Origin: Nematopogon swammerdamellus
Taxonomy: Eukaryota; Arthropoda; Insecta; Lepidoptera; Adelidae
Assembly: GCA_946902875.1 (NCBI GenBank)
Contig: OX336338.1
Location: forward strand, 5,633,971 to 5,697,970
Length of the DNA stretch: 64,000 nucleotides
Direction: 5' to 3'
Each line of letters begins with the position of its first letter. Within the stretch, counting starts at the first letter, position 1. Shown piece after piece: positions 19,106 through 29,447 of the stretch. Below the pieces are notes generated by a model. It did no database searches. It was not told the origin of the DNA and worked only from the letters and a program-made list of their open reading frames with translations. The translations under genes were made by a program, and so were the position numbers.

Positions 19106-20988
19106 GTGCAAGATGGCGGCAACTATTTTTAAATTTTGAAAACGGATTCGTATTCAGAGCCCATACAGATACCCAGATATCAATTTTGAAAGCAATCGGT
19201 CCAGTAACTAAAAAGTTCAAAATGGCGGCCACTTTTTTTTAATGTTCACTACAGATTCGTATTCAGAGCCCACGCAGACACCCAGATATCGATTTTGAAA
19301 GCAATCGGTCCAGTAACTAAAAAGTTCAAAATGGAGGCCGTTTTTTTTTTATTTTGACAACGGATTCGTATTCAGAGCCCACACAGACACCCAGATATTG
19401 ATTTTGAAAGCAATCGGTCGAATAACTAAAAAGGTCAAAATGGCGGCAACTTTTTTTAAATATTCACTACATATTTGTATTCAGAGTCCACACAAACACC
19501 CAGATATCGATTTTGAAATCAATCGGTCCAGTAATTAAAAAGTTCAAAATGGCGGCAACTTTTTTTAAATGTTCACTACAGATTCGTATTCAGAGCCCAC
19601 ACAGACACCCAGATATCGACTTTGAAAGCAATCGGTCCAGTAACTAAAAAGTTCAAAATGGCGGCCACTTTTTTAAATTTTGACAACGGATTCGTATTCA
19701 GAGTCCACACAGACACCCAGATATCGACTTTGAAAGCAATCGGTCCAGTAACTAAAAAGTTCAAAATGGCGGCCACTTTTTTTAAATTTTGACAACGGAT
19801 TCGTATTCAGAGTCCACACAGACACCCAGATATCGACTTTGAAAGCAATCGGTCCAGTAACTAAAAAGTTCAAAATGGCGGCCACTTTTTTAAATTTTGA
19901 CAACGGATTCGTATTCAGAGTCCACACAGACACCCAGATATCGACTTTGAAAGCAATCGGTCCAGTAACTAAAAAGTTCAAAATGGCGGCCAATTTTTTT
20001 ATATTTTGACAACGGATTCGTATTCAGAGTCCACACAGACACCCAGATATCGACTTTGAAAGCAATCGGTCCAGTAACTAAAAAGTTCAAAATGGCGGCC
20101 ACTTTTTTAAATTTTGACAACGGATTCGTATTCAGAGTCCACACAGACACCCAGATATCGACTTTGAAAGCAATCGGTCCAGTAACTAAAAAGTTCAAAA
20201 TGGCGGCCACTTTTTTTAAATTTTGACAACGGATTCGTATTCAGAGCCCACACAGACACCCAGATATCGACTTTGAAAGCAATCGGTCCAGTAACTAAAA
20301 AGTTCAAAATGGCGGCCACTTTTTTTAAATTTTGACAACGGATTCGTATTCAGAGCCCACACAGACACCCAGATATCGACTTTGAAAGCAATCGGTCCAG
20401 TAACTAAAAAGTTCAAAATGGCAGCCGCTTTTTTTAAATTTTGACAACGGATTCGTATTCAGAGCCCACACAGACACCCAGATATCGACTTTGAAAGCAA
20501 TCGGTCCAGTAACTAAAAAGTTCAAAATGGCGGCCACTTTTTTTAAATTTTGACAACGGATTCGTATTCAGAGCCCACACAGACACCCAGATATCGACTT
20601 TGAAAGCAATCGGTCCAGTAACTAAAAAGTTCAAAATGGCAGCCGCTTTTTTTAAATTTTGACAACGGATTCGTATTCAGAGCCCACACAGACACCCAGA
20701 TATCGACTTTGAAAGCAATCGGTCCAGTAACTAATAAGTTCAAAATGGCAGCCGCTTTTTTTAAATTTTGACAACGGATTCGTATTCAGAGCCCACACAG
20801 ACACCCAGATATCGACTTTGAAAGCAATCGGTCCAGTAACTAAAAAGTTCAAAATGGCGGCCACTTTTTTTAAATTTTGACAACGGATTCGTATTCAGAG
20901 CCCACACAGACACCCAGATATCGACTTTGAAAGCAATCGGTCCAGTAACTAAAAAGTTCAAAATGGCGGCCACTTTTTTTAAATGTTC
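19106..20988 (+). repeat. 109 bp satellite, right arm (about 18 units)
   Basis: Units carry GGATTCGTATTCAGAGCC, CACACAGACACCCAGATATC, GCAATCGGTCCAGTAACTAA and AAAATGGCGGC. Spacing is 108-109 bp, set by 6 or 7 T residues. From about 19550 on the units are almost identical; the first few are more diverged. Minus-strand frames of 66-106 codons arise because one unit is open in two frames; they are by-products of the repeat. Confidence 0.95.
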
Positions 20989-20995
20989 ATATGAT

Positions 20996-21185
20996 TAAGA
21001 TTCGCTCCGGTGAAGGAAAACACCGTGAGGAAACCTGTGCACAGCAGTACATATAAAATTGTTGTGGACACCGCTTCCAATCCAGCTTGTCACGTGGAAA
21101 TGTATAACAATTCCCTTCCATGTTCATGGGAAAGGCTTGCGCTCAGTAGTAGGACATTAAAATTGACTCAAGAAGAAGAATAAGA
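20996..21185 (+). repeat. RTE-type retroposon 3' end
   Basis: CTCCGGTGAAGGAAAACACC, GTGAGGAAACCTG and GGAAAGGCTTGCGCTCAGTA, then GTAGGACATT and an AAGAAGAAGAATAAG tail, match a widespread insect repeat end. A tail of short A-rich repeats instead of poly(A) is usual for RTE-like LINEs and their SINEs. It directly abuts the satellite. Confidence 0.6.
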
Positions 21186-21349
21186 AACCAAATTGATATC
21201 TGATTTGTGTAACATAAATTTCATTATTTCACATAAGAATGAAAATTTCACAGTAATTTTGCAGAAAGTGCAAAATTTCACTGCAAAATTTCAAGTGAAA
21301 TTTTTGTGCAAAATTGCGCCTTGCATCTCTAAGTAAGTGCGAACAAGGA

Positions 21350-21605
21350 GGTTTGAAGTCCACCGCGCGCGCGGGCGCGGCCGGCCCGATCGTTGTTCTG
21401 TGCTGTGAGTGCGAAAGAACCGCGCGCGTACGTGTAAGTAGCTACTACTCCCACTCGAAGGTGCGCTCGCTCTCCTCTCGACAGTCGGTGCCAGCCTGAC
21501 TAGCCGTCCGCCAGAAGTCGACCAGACAGCGCTCGCGGGCTGCGGGGCGCGGGGGGAAGCAAACTCGCTTCGAGGCGGAGCGTCGCTTCTATACGCCAGT
21601 ATTAT
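21350..21605 (+). other. GC-rich island with a good splice donor
   Basis: It contains GCGCGCGGGCGCGGCCGGCC and CGATCGTTGTTCTGTGCTGT. A consensus donor, GTGTAAGTAG, lies at about 21431. A plausible reading is a non-coding first exon with its promoter. No TATA box or ORF with a motif was seen, so this is tentative. A related phrase (CGATCGCTGTTCTGTG) occurs at about 26625 beside another GC-rich patch. Confidence 0.3.
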
Positions 21606-21761
21606 AAGTATTCTATGGTTATACCACAGTACCTATTAGTTATTCTGTGGTTATACCAACGAAAGCCATGCATATAACGCCCCGTCAAGTTACGTACCGG
21701 AGCGTATACTGATAGATACCACAGAAGAGAGATATTACTGATACGGTCGTACTGTATACTG

Positions 21762-22145
21762 GTACGGAAAATGACACGGTGGCAACATCACCTACAATAC
21801 AACATCCGAGATGTCAGCTCGTAACAACTGGTGAAGTAGGTGCTATGTCAGTGCTTTTCTTCGGTCGTACCGGCTTCACTGAACTGGACGGAAAAAAAGA
21901 AGGGAGTCATATCCCGAAATAGTTTGTATTTTCCGTCCAGTTTAGTGTAGCCGGCACGACCAAAGGGAAGCACTGACATGGCACCTAAGTTCACCCGGTG
22001 TTATGGGCTGACATCACGGATGTTATAGGTGATATAGCAAACTGTGTCAGTTTACATAAAAAAATCCCTCAGTCGCCTTTTACGACATGCACGGGGAGAG
22101 ATGCAGTGGGGCTATTATTTTAAATTACCATCCCACACGGTACAA
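21762..22145. repeat. Rearranged type I retroposon, inverted 3' halves
   Basis: A minus-oriented 3' half (CACGGTGGCAACATCACCTA to CACTGAACTGGACGGAAA) is followed by a plus-oriented 3' half (TTTTCCGTCCAGTTTAGTGT to GTGTCAGTTTACATAAAAA). A minus-oriented shared 5' module (CTTTTACGACATGCACGGGG) comes last. The family is the one at 26.2 and 29.5 kb. Confidence 0.7.
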
Positions 22146-22149
22146 ATAT

Positions 22150-23225
22150 ACCTAACCACCTATCTTTTTTCCATTCGATCCAAACACAGAAGACAGAAAT
22201 GACGACCGACACGCGGGCGCAGCAGGGCAGGAGCGAGCAAGCGAGCCCGGAACTAAAATTGTATCTAGTATTGAAGTGCCTGCTAAATTGACGAAGGCAA
22301 AAATTTTACCCTTCCGACTGAAGAATTACGTCAATAATTTCATGTAGGCGTTTTTTGTTTTTTATTTTTATCTCCTTTCGTGGATAAAATAATAAAAAAA
22401 ATTGAATAGAGTTTTCTCAGAGCTTTGTGACCTTTGAATCGGTGGTATTGTAAAATTGTAATAATACACACATACTCAGATTTTCAAAAATTCATGCTTT
22501 TTTTATATATTTTTAATTTTATGTTTATTACTTACTTTTACTCATTATTAAAAAAACCAGCAATGCACTTTGTTGGTAAGGAACCAAAATATAGGTTGGT
22601 ATTTTTTTAATTTTCTGAATGTGTGTCAATTGGTCAGTTTTGGACCTTCTTTGTCGCACTTTTTGCATGTTTTGCGTATTTGGCGTTTGTCACCGCCTTA
22701 AGACGACGACGCCGAGAAATAATATTTACTGAGTTATCGTTTTTCATGTCTGTTGCTTTTCTTTATGGGATAAACATATTGATTAATTGTATTAAGTAAT
22801 TCATGTTTTCAATAGAACATACAAATTATTTTCTAAAATTTAATAATATATTTAGTAAATTCCTTCAGTATCAAGGTATTTAAATCTTTTTCACAGTGAG
22901 AGATTCTTTATTATCTACTATGCATTTATAAACATCTTGTAGTTTACTTTTATGTATAATAGTTTTTCAATTTTGAAAATAATATTATATATAAATATAA
23001 TATTATTTTAATAAAATAACTTCTTTAATATTTTCCACGGAACTTAGTAACGTCAATTGCCTCGACTCTATCTTTGAAGTTATGAATTCTAAAGAAGACT
23101 AACCAGTTGCTGGGGTAGTTAGAAAATTTAATTAATTTAACATAGGTGATGCGACGCGCAATTCCGTGCTTCAGACAAAATGTATGTGGAGTTGGTACCA
23201 AAAGTGGTGATACAGTTTTAGAGCC
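22150..23225. other. AT-rich intergenic DNA
   Basis: Besides GGCGTTTGTCACCGCCTTAA near 22681, shared in reverse with 16.78 kb, I see nothing. No gene. Confidence 0.4.
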
Positions 23226-24005
23226 TTGTTTCGTCACGGGCCCCTTTTTAACCGACTAAGGCGAAGCCAAAAGGAAGGGTTATTAGTTTAGCGTACATGT
23301 TTAATATATCATATGTATGCATGTTCCACTTTACATCCTATTGATTGATTGAATCTATTTTAATAAGTAAGGTTTGAATTCTTTCGCTCACGCGAGTGTC
23401 TTATGGTACCACAAATTGTTTTTATTTAAAATAACGAGCGTTAAGCACCATAATTTTATACTTTGAAAATAGTTCGAATCGAAAATACAGTAAACTCGGT
23501 CGAGTGTGGTATCTTTATCAATATTTCAAAGTATACCATTCTTAATGGTTTAACAGTAAAAGCAATTAAATAAAAATTATATTAAACCCGACTAAGAAGA
23601 TAAAACTTAAATTACTAATTTAAAAAACCCCCGACCCTTAAAAAGTAAAAAATAATTTCCGTTCACTTACTTAAAGGAGTCGGTGGACCGCTAAGTAAAT
23701 TCCCGTGCGGCTCTGAGATTTTATATTTTATTTCAAGCTTTTTAAAAAAAACCGTATGCATTTGCATCCACTTTTTCCGGTCCACTTTTTCATATAATTT
23801 TTTTTTTATTACTTAATTACTTGATACCTTGATTACAAGCATAGCTAAGAACCATCCTGATTAAACAAGCTTCCTAATAAAAAAACCGCATCCAAATCGG
23901 TCCATCCGTTTGGGAGCTACGATGCCACAGACAGACACGCACACACACATAAACACACGTCAAACTTATAACACTCCTCCCTTTTTGCGTCGAGGGGTTA
24001 AAAAA
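23226..24005. repeat. Fragments of common insect repeats
   Basis: ACCGACTAAGGCGAAGCCAA at 23250 is one repeat end. AACCCCCGACCCTTAAAAAG at 23625 (also at the window end, 63.97 kb) leads to AAATCGGTCCATCCGTTTGG and CTACGATGCCACAGACAGAC, and ends GCGTCGAGGGGTTAAAAA near 24000. These phrases are standard parts of lepidopteran nonautonomous repeats. Confidence 0.6.
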
Positions 24006-24109
24006 CGAAGGCGGGCGTTTAGAAGGATTCGATCGAACAGACAGGGAGTGCGACTACAGCATTTTCGATTAACTTTCCTTGTTATTTTCTTCCTATTTTA
24101 TAATTTATT

Positions 24110-25040
24110 TATTTTATTTATTTATTTAATATACTTTATTGTTTAATATACTTTATTGTTTAATATAAATGATACAACAAATGGCGGACTTATTGCCTAA
24201 GGCAATCTCTGCCGGTCAACCACCCTAGCATAACATGTATCTGTGTATTTAAAGAAAGACAATTTATTAGTTAAGTGTTTTTCTTTAAATACACAGACAA
24301 ATACATGTTAATAAATTTATGAAAAAACAAAACAACAATGACAACTTGGACGCCTAAAATAACCCTATAATATTATATACATACATGAACATAGATAAAA
24401 ATAAACTACATATAAATACATAGAGACATACTTATATAAGTATATTAAATAATATAAATACTCCATAGGTAAAATCACAGAACTTCTTTGATCTGTGGGT
24501 AAAATACTTAAACTACATAAACATATTCATATAAAAATATATATATTTTATACACCAAATTATTCCTTTCAGATGTACCTTTAAATGTTTTTGGAAAACG
24601 GTGAGTGAAGGGGAGGCTCTAATTCCGGGTGGGAGCTGATTCCACAGGCCCGCTTACAGGACAGTAAAAGATTCGGAATAGCTGGAAGAGCTATGGGGAG
24701 GAATAAGGAGCAAAAGATTATCAGCTGACCTTAGTGGTACGCCGTGGGACGAGAGATAGACGAATCTCTCTCTGAGATAGGAGGGAGCATTGGGGTCGTT
24801 CAGAATTGAGAAGAGAAGAGATAGCACATGTATGTTCCGACGGTGACGAATATGGAGTCACTCAAGTTGGTCACGATAGGCAGAGATATGATATGGTCAT
24901 ATTTACGCAGTCCGAAAATAAATCGGATGCCAAAGTTGAGTAGACGATCCAACTTATTGAGCAACTCTTCGTTTATATCAAAATTACATATATCACCATA
25001 ATCTAGAATGGGGTGAACGAGGGATTGTACCAGCGTAATT
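24110..25040 (-). pseudogene. LINE family C 3' fragment (Jockey/CR1-type)
   Basis: From 25040 downward the minus strand encodes LVQSLVHPILDYGDICNFDI, NEELLNKLDRLLNFGIRFIF and GLRKYDHI. After a frameshift it continues with a YLRERFVYLSSHGVPLRSAD-type segment and LWNQLPPGIR. This is the region after the RT fingers/palm domain in a large family of insect LINEs. The 3' UTR runs through AT-rich DNA to GGCGGACTTATTGCCTAAGG near 24183. The 5' side ends at an AGGGTTCCGTA element (25041). Confidence 0.85.
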
Positions 25041-25366
25041 AGGGTTCCGTATCCGTCGTACGGGACCCTATTACTAGGTCTACGCCGTCTGTCTGTCTGT
25101 CTGATTGTCCGTCTGTCCGAGGGCTGTATCTCTTGAACCGTAATAGGTAGCCCGTTGAAATTTTCACAGAATATGTGTTATTTATTATGATATAATAACA
25201 AGTAATAAAAATAAGAAAAAGTAAAAAATTCACGGGGGCCCCCATACAAGAAACTAAAAAGTGTATGCGCGCCATCTACCGAAAACAGTATGAATCAGCG
25301 CTGACCATGACATGACGTTACGGAACCCTCGGTGCGCGAGTTCAACTCGCTCTGGGCCGGTTTTTT
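25041..25366 (+). mobile_element. AGGGTTCCGTA element, full copy
   Basis: It begins AGGGTTCCGTATCCGTCGTA and includes CTGTCTGTCTGATTGTCC, TAATAGGTAGCCCGTTGAAA and GCGCGCCATCTACCGAA. It ends ACGGAACCCTCGGTGCGCGA with GGGCCGGTTTTT. It terminates LINE C, so it inserted into, or recombined with, that LINE. Confidence 0.85.
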
Positions 25367-25549
25367 ATATTATATAAGGGTTGACATAAAATATGAACTG
25401 AGAATAACTGATAAAAGAAATTTTAGTGTCAATTCCAAATTCTAAACGAAAGTTCGTTACGCGACTTTTCACTAGTATTGTCGGATGTAATAACATGTCC
25501 AGATATGATAAATCCGCTTGCCAACATTTATTTGATCTGCAAGGCAATA

Positions 25550-25735
25550 TCGCGCTGAGTGCGCTGCACTTTTATTTGACGTTTGCAGAGCGAGTGCGGT
25601 GAACAGTGAGACTCGACGTGTACAGTACGTGTAGGTATTCAGCGAGGTATTCAGCCGGGCTGTGGCCCGCTTCAATTCACTTGTAAACGTGAACGCTGAG
25701 GAAATTGTGTTGCTTTGTGCTTCGGCCTCGTGTTA
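25550..25735. other. Moderately GC-rich stretch
   Basis: AACAGTGAGACTCGACGTGT and AGTGCGGTGAACAGTG resemble insect 5' UTR text with initiator-like CAGT words. This is too weak for a promoter call. Confidence 0.2.
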
Positions 25736-25959
25736 TTTTAGGCAGTTTGCTAAGTAAAGGGCAAAAACACTCCATAAAAACATTTGCACTAACTCCTGAT
25801 ATCCGATGTGTATTTATTTATATTTTTGTAATGTACGTGACTCGAAAAAGGGATAAGTTACACACAAGATATTTATGTTGGGTGGCTAGGCGAGCGGTTC
25901 GGTAGCGGCCGCGCTGGTAAGTACGAATGGTGAGCACGCAAACAGCTGCGTAACGAAAA

Positions 25960-26089
25960 GCAGGTCTATTCTTGTAAATTCTGACAGCGGAATCTGCGCT
26001 GTTGTGGCGCTGAGAGCCACTTACCAAAGCGGCTCTCAGCGCCACATCAGCGCTGATTCCGCTGTCAGAATTTACAAGAATAGACCTGC
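25960..26089. repeat. Near-perfect 130 bp palindrome
   Basis: The arms start GCAGGTCTATTCTTGTAAAT and run inward through CTGACAGCGGAATC to GGCGCTGAGAGCC. They are complementary over about 62 bp with three or four mismatches and almost no loop (centre near 26024). Because the arms match, the same short peptide is read from both strands; it is not a gene. Probably a foldback MITE. Confidence 0.9.
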
Positions 26090-26185
26090 TGGTCCGTTTT
26101 CGCCGCTACTAAGTTCGCACGCACGTGAATGTGCGCAAGTGTGTGCGAAATTTGTTTTTGTTCGCCTCAATGTTCACGCTTTTTT

Positions 26186-26519
26186 CTTTTTGTTTTTTAT
26201 GGAAACTGACACGGTTGGCTACTTCACCTACAAAATCCGTGATGTCAGCCCATAACACCGGGTGAACTTGGTGCCACGTTAGTGCTTCCCTTCGGTCGTG
26301 CCGGCTACACTGAACTGGACGGAAAACACAAATTATTTAGGTACATAGCCGTTTCGACCGACCTTTCATTCAGTGCGGCGGTACCAACCCGGGCGGGTTA
26401 AACCCTACCACCTAGTAATATAAGAAGGGAGTCATATCTCTTATTCGCCTTTTACGACATACACGGGGAGAGATGCAGTGGGGCTATTCTTTTAAAGTAC
26501 CGGCCCCACACGGTACAAA
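26186..26519 (-). mobile_element. Type I retroposon
   Basis: From the 3' poly(A) (T-run before 26199) it reads, on plus, ATGGAAACTGACACGGTTGG and CACTGAACTGGACGGAAAAC. The core TGCGGCGGTACCAACCCGGG, then ACCCTACCACCTAGTAAT, comes next, followed by the shared 5' module GGGAGAGATGCAGTGGGGCT, ending CCCACACGGTAC. Confidence 0.8.
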
Positions 26520-26524
26520 AACGC

Positions 26525-28485
26525 TAATACAAGTACATATTTGAATGTCATAAAGGAAGAAACACCGCGTGCGCGCTTTACCGGCCGGCCGGATTAGGGA
26601 GGGCGGCTGCGGAAGGGCGGCTGCCGATCGCTGTTCTGTGGAAATTTCAGTAGATATACAGGGTGTTTCAAGATAGGGTTTCGTCACTTCAGGATTCGAA
26701 AGGAGTCCATATTTGAAGATGAAAAGCTCTGAAACTTTTTCCCAGATTCGGTCATCTTATAATAATACTTTTTGGTGAAAATAGTTTCATCGAACTTTGG
26801 TGGACGGTTAACGTCCGCCTTTATTAAATATAAATAAAAAATGAATAATTTAAATACTTAACTAGTAGAATTGAACTGCATGTAGGTAAATTCCGAACAA
26901 TTAAATTTTAATTACATAAAATAAAAAGGGAAATGGACTAGGTCATTGTACTCCCTAGACCTAGACAGCACCGTTGCCAAATCTCCCCAGACTCACTGTC
27001 CATCGAGTTTTTATTACAATTTTCAATTATTGTATGAAAAAAAAATACGGAATTTAGATTTGAGTGATAAGGAATTTTTTTCTTCTAATAATGAGTACTT
27101 TCTAATCCTGAAGTTTCTCAAGCCCATCCTGACACACACTGTAGAGGGCGCGGCGAGCTGCTGTATGGATATCTTACTCACTTCTAAGTATATTATCGAT
27201 GCTTACACGTCCTCGGCGAGCTTACGAACGAGGAGCATCTTGTGTAGGTAGTTACTATATTTCTTTTCATAGTGTACTTATCCACTTTCTCTAAATGTTG
27301 TTTATCTCTCGTTGAGAAATATGGAATACATTATTATTATTATGTACGAAATAAAATTTATGGCCAATCGAAAATATGAGTGCCGCACTCGCCTTCAATT
27401 TTATCGGAGAACTCCATGAGAGGAGAGTTTTCGTGAAGTTGTATCGATATATCATCGCAGGCATATAATGTAGGTAGACAATGTTTTCATTTTGTGAAAT
27501 TATGTCTTTAGGAAACCTATACAAACCAGGATTGAGAGAGGAAACATTTATCACAAGAGTGTGCCGCGTTACGCACGACGCCAGCCGAGACCTAGAAGCT
27601 CCCGCTCGTGTGTAAATATTCCGCTTAGCAGGTTACAATAATATAATAGGCATTATCCAGCTAGGCTATACCGCTATACGTACGGTCGCCCGCCGCACCA
27701 CCCCCGGCGCCGCCCCCGCCCTCACCACCTTCGCCCCCGTCCGCTCCACCCCGGCAGGATTTGTTTACGTTCTTGGCAAGGGGCCCATCTTCCATTGAAG
27801 TTGCACGAGAGGGGAGATATATCCATCCCATTTCTACTATCTAAGATGATATAATATCCCCGCAATAAAATTTTATGCAGGCGTTCCTTATTCCTTAGTT
27901 AGATAATACTCGATTCATTTCTACATACTGTCCGAGATTTGGAATTGGCGCAGCGCGGCGATTTCTGGCAATCCACGTCCACTAGGTGACGCACCTTCCG
28001 ACAGATTCTCGAAAGCCATCAGAACAATTTGGGAGCCCTTACTAAGGCCGATTGTAATGTGAATTTTAAGTCGCGCCATCTTTCCTCAAGGCCCGAGCAG
28101 AGTTACGTATCTTTAGTGGGTGTCTTCTGGGGAAATTAGACCGAACCCTCTGTCGGCCTTGACGGAATTGCCACGTCCGCAGACCGCTATACGTACACAG
28201 CTACAACAGTTTCTTGACCTTGCATGCTATTTCAAAGAGTTCATGAGATTCATCCTTTTCTGAAATTGCCACGTCTAGCTCCTTAAAAGTAATTCCGTTA
28301 ATGGAAATATTTTATATTTCTCTAAATGCGATAAGGTGTGAGTATTATTAAGACTTTAACATATTGCGATAACTATGTACTTCCTAACATAATTTATGCT
28401 AATGAATATTAATATTATTATTAATTTTTTTAAGATAGTTTAGTTTTAATATTAATTCTTCTTTCATTGTCTAATATTAATAAAG
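26525..28485. other. Intergenic DNA without identified gene
   Basis: GC-rich patches lie at 26575-26640 and 27680-27760 (C-rich, CCCCCGGCGCCGCCCCCGCC). TACAGGGTGTTTCAAGATAG at about 26656 resembles the start of common insect DNA-transposon ends. Frames of 101 codons (26946-27251, plus) and 87 codons (27291-27554, minus) show no recognisable domain and are not called. Confidence 0.35.
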
Positions 28486-28489
28486 AATT

Positions 28490-28745
28490 TTTTTTTTTTG
28501 GAAATCAACAACTTTGGTTACATCACCTATCCGCGATGTCAGCCCGTAACACCTTGTTGAACTAGGTGCAATGCCAGTGCTTCCCTTCGGTCGTGCCGTG
28601 TTTTCCGTCCAGTTCAGTGTAGCCACACTGAACTGGACGTAAAACACGGACTATTTCACAAAGTCGTTTCAAACGACTTTTCATGTGGTGCGGAGCTACC
28701 AACCCGGGCGGGCTAAACCCTACCACCTAGTAAGATAAGAAGGGT
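28490..28745 (-). mobile_element. Type I retroposon with internal hairpin
   Basis: The T-run at 28491-28499 is its poly(A). It carries the family text TACATCACCTAT and GATGTCAGCCCGTAACACC and the core GGAGCTACCAACCCGGGCGG. The GTCCAGTTCAGTG segment is present twice in opposite orientation, forming a 54 bp hairpin (28596-28649). The shared 5' module is absent. Confidence 0.75.
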
Positions 28746-29443
28746 GCAGTTTTACATGGTATCAGAACCAGTTTTACAGTCTTAGAGTACAAAATTACAA
28801 AATATTTTTCGTAGGAGCTTGTAGCAACACGGGTTACTGCGACTATTACCTAGACTATTTATAATGTAATAAAAATAGTGACTAAGGCATGCCCAGTAGA
28901 ACAAAAGGTGGCTCTAGTTGTACGATTACTTCAGCTAATGATGAAAGGATCAGAATATACAAGCTTATTTATTTTATAAATCCTTGAGAGAGAGAATGAA
29001 CAAGCGACCTTGAAAAAAAAATTGTGTTGATGAATGGACGAACAAAAATTCCTTAATGAAGGAATAATTCTAATAATAAAGAAATCTAAGATTCTCAGAT
29101 AATTAAAATAACGAAAGTGCTAAGAAATGAAGTGAAAAGAATGTGCCTATTGTCGTCATTAGGCGTATTGACTGCATATTGGTTAGCTACGACCAAAATT
29201 GAGAAGATACTAGGCGAGAGATTCAGCAAAATCGAGATCACCTAAGTAGGGTAGGGTTGAGACAAAGGTGGCGGTGTCTAGTGTTGGCAGTGGGGTTCTC
29301 ATCGTCGTCGCTGCACAATGCAAATTCAGTGGACGACCAAGCCAAGTTACCGAGTGTTTGTGATGAAATTTGAAGATAGCTTAAATGCAGCTGGAGCGGT
29401 GAAAGAGATAGTGAACGCTGCGCTCTTCAAATAGACACAGCTC
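28746..29443. other. Unassigned; one copia-like primer-site phrase
   Basis: TGGTATCAGAACC at about 28757 resembles a Ty1/copia primer-binding site, but no LTR or gag-pol text follows. Otherwise no feature. Confidence 0.3.
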
Positions 29444-29447
29444 TTAA

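Noticed and set aside
19576..20973. Serial minus-strand ORFs of 66-106 codons
   Set aside because: They are readings of the 109 bp satellite, shifting with the T-run length; not genes.
25818..26255. Near-identical ORFs on opposite strands
   Set aside because: Produced by the palindrome at 25960-26089, which reads the same from both strands.
28757..28775. Copia-type primer-binding site TGGTATCAGAACC
   Set aside because: No LTR end, second LTR or gag-pol sequence was found around it; one short phrase is not enough.
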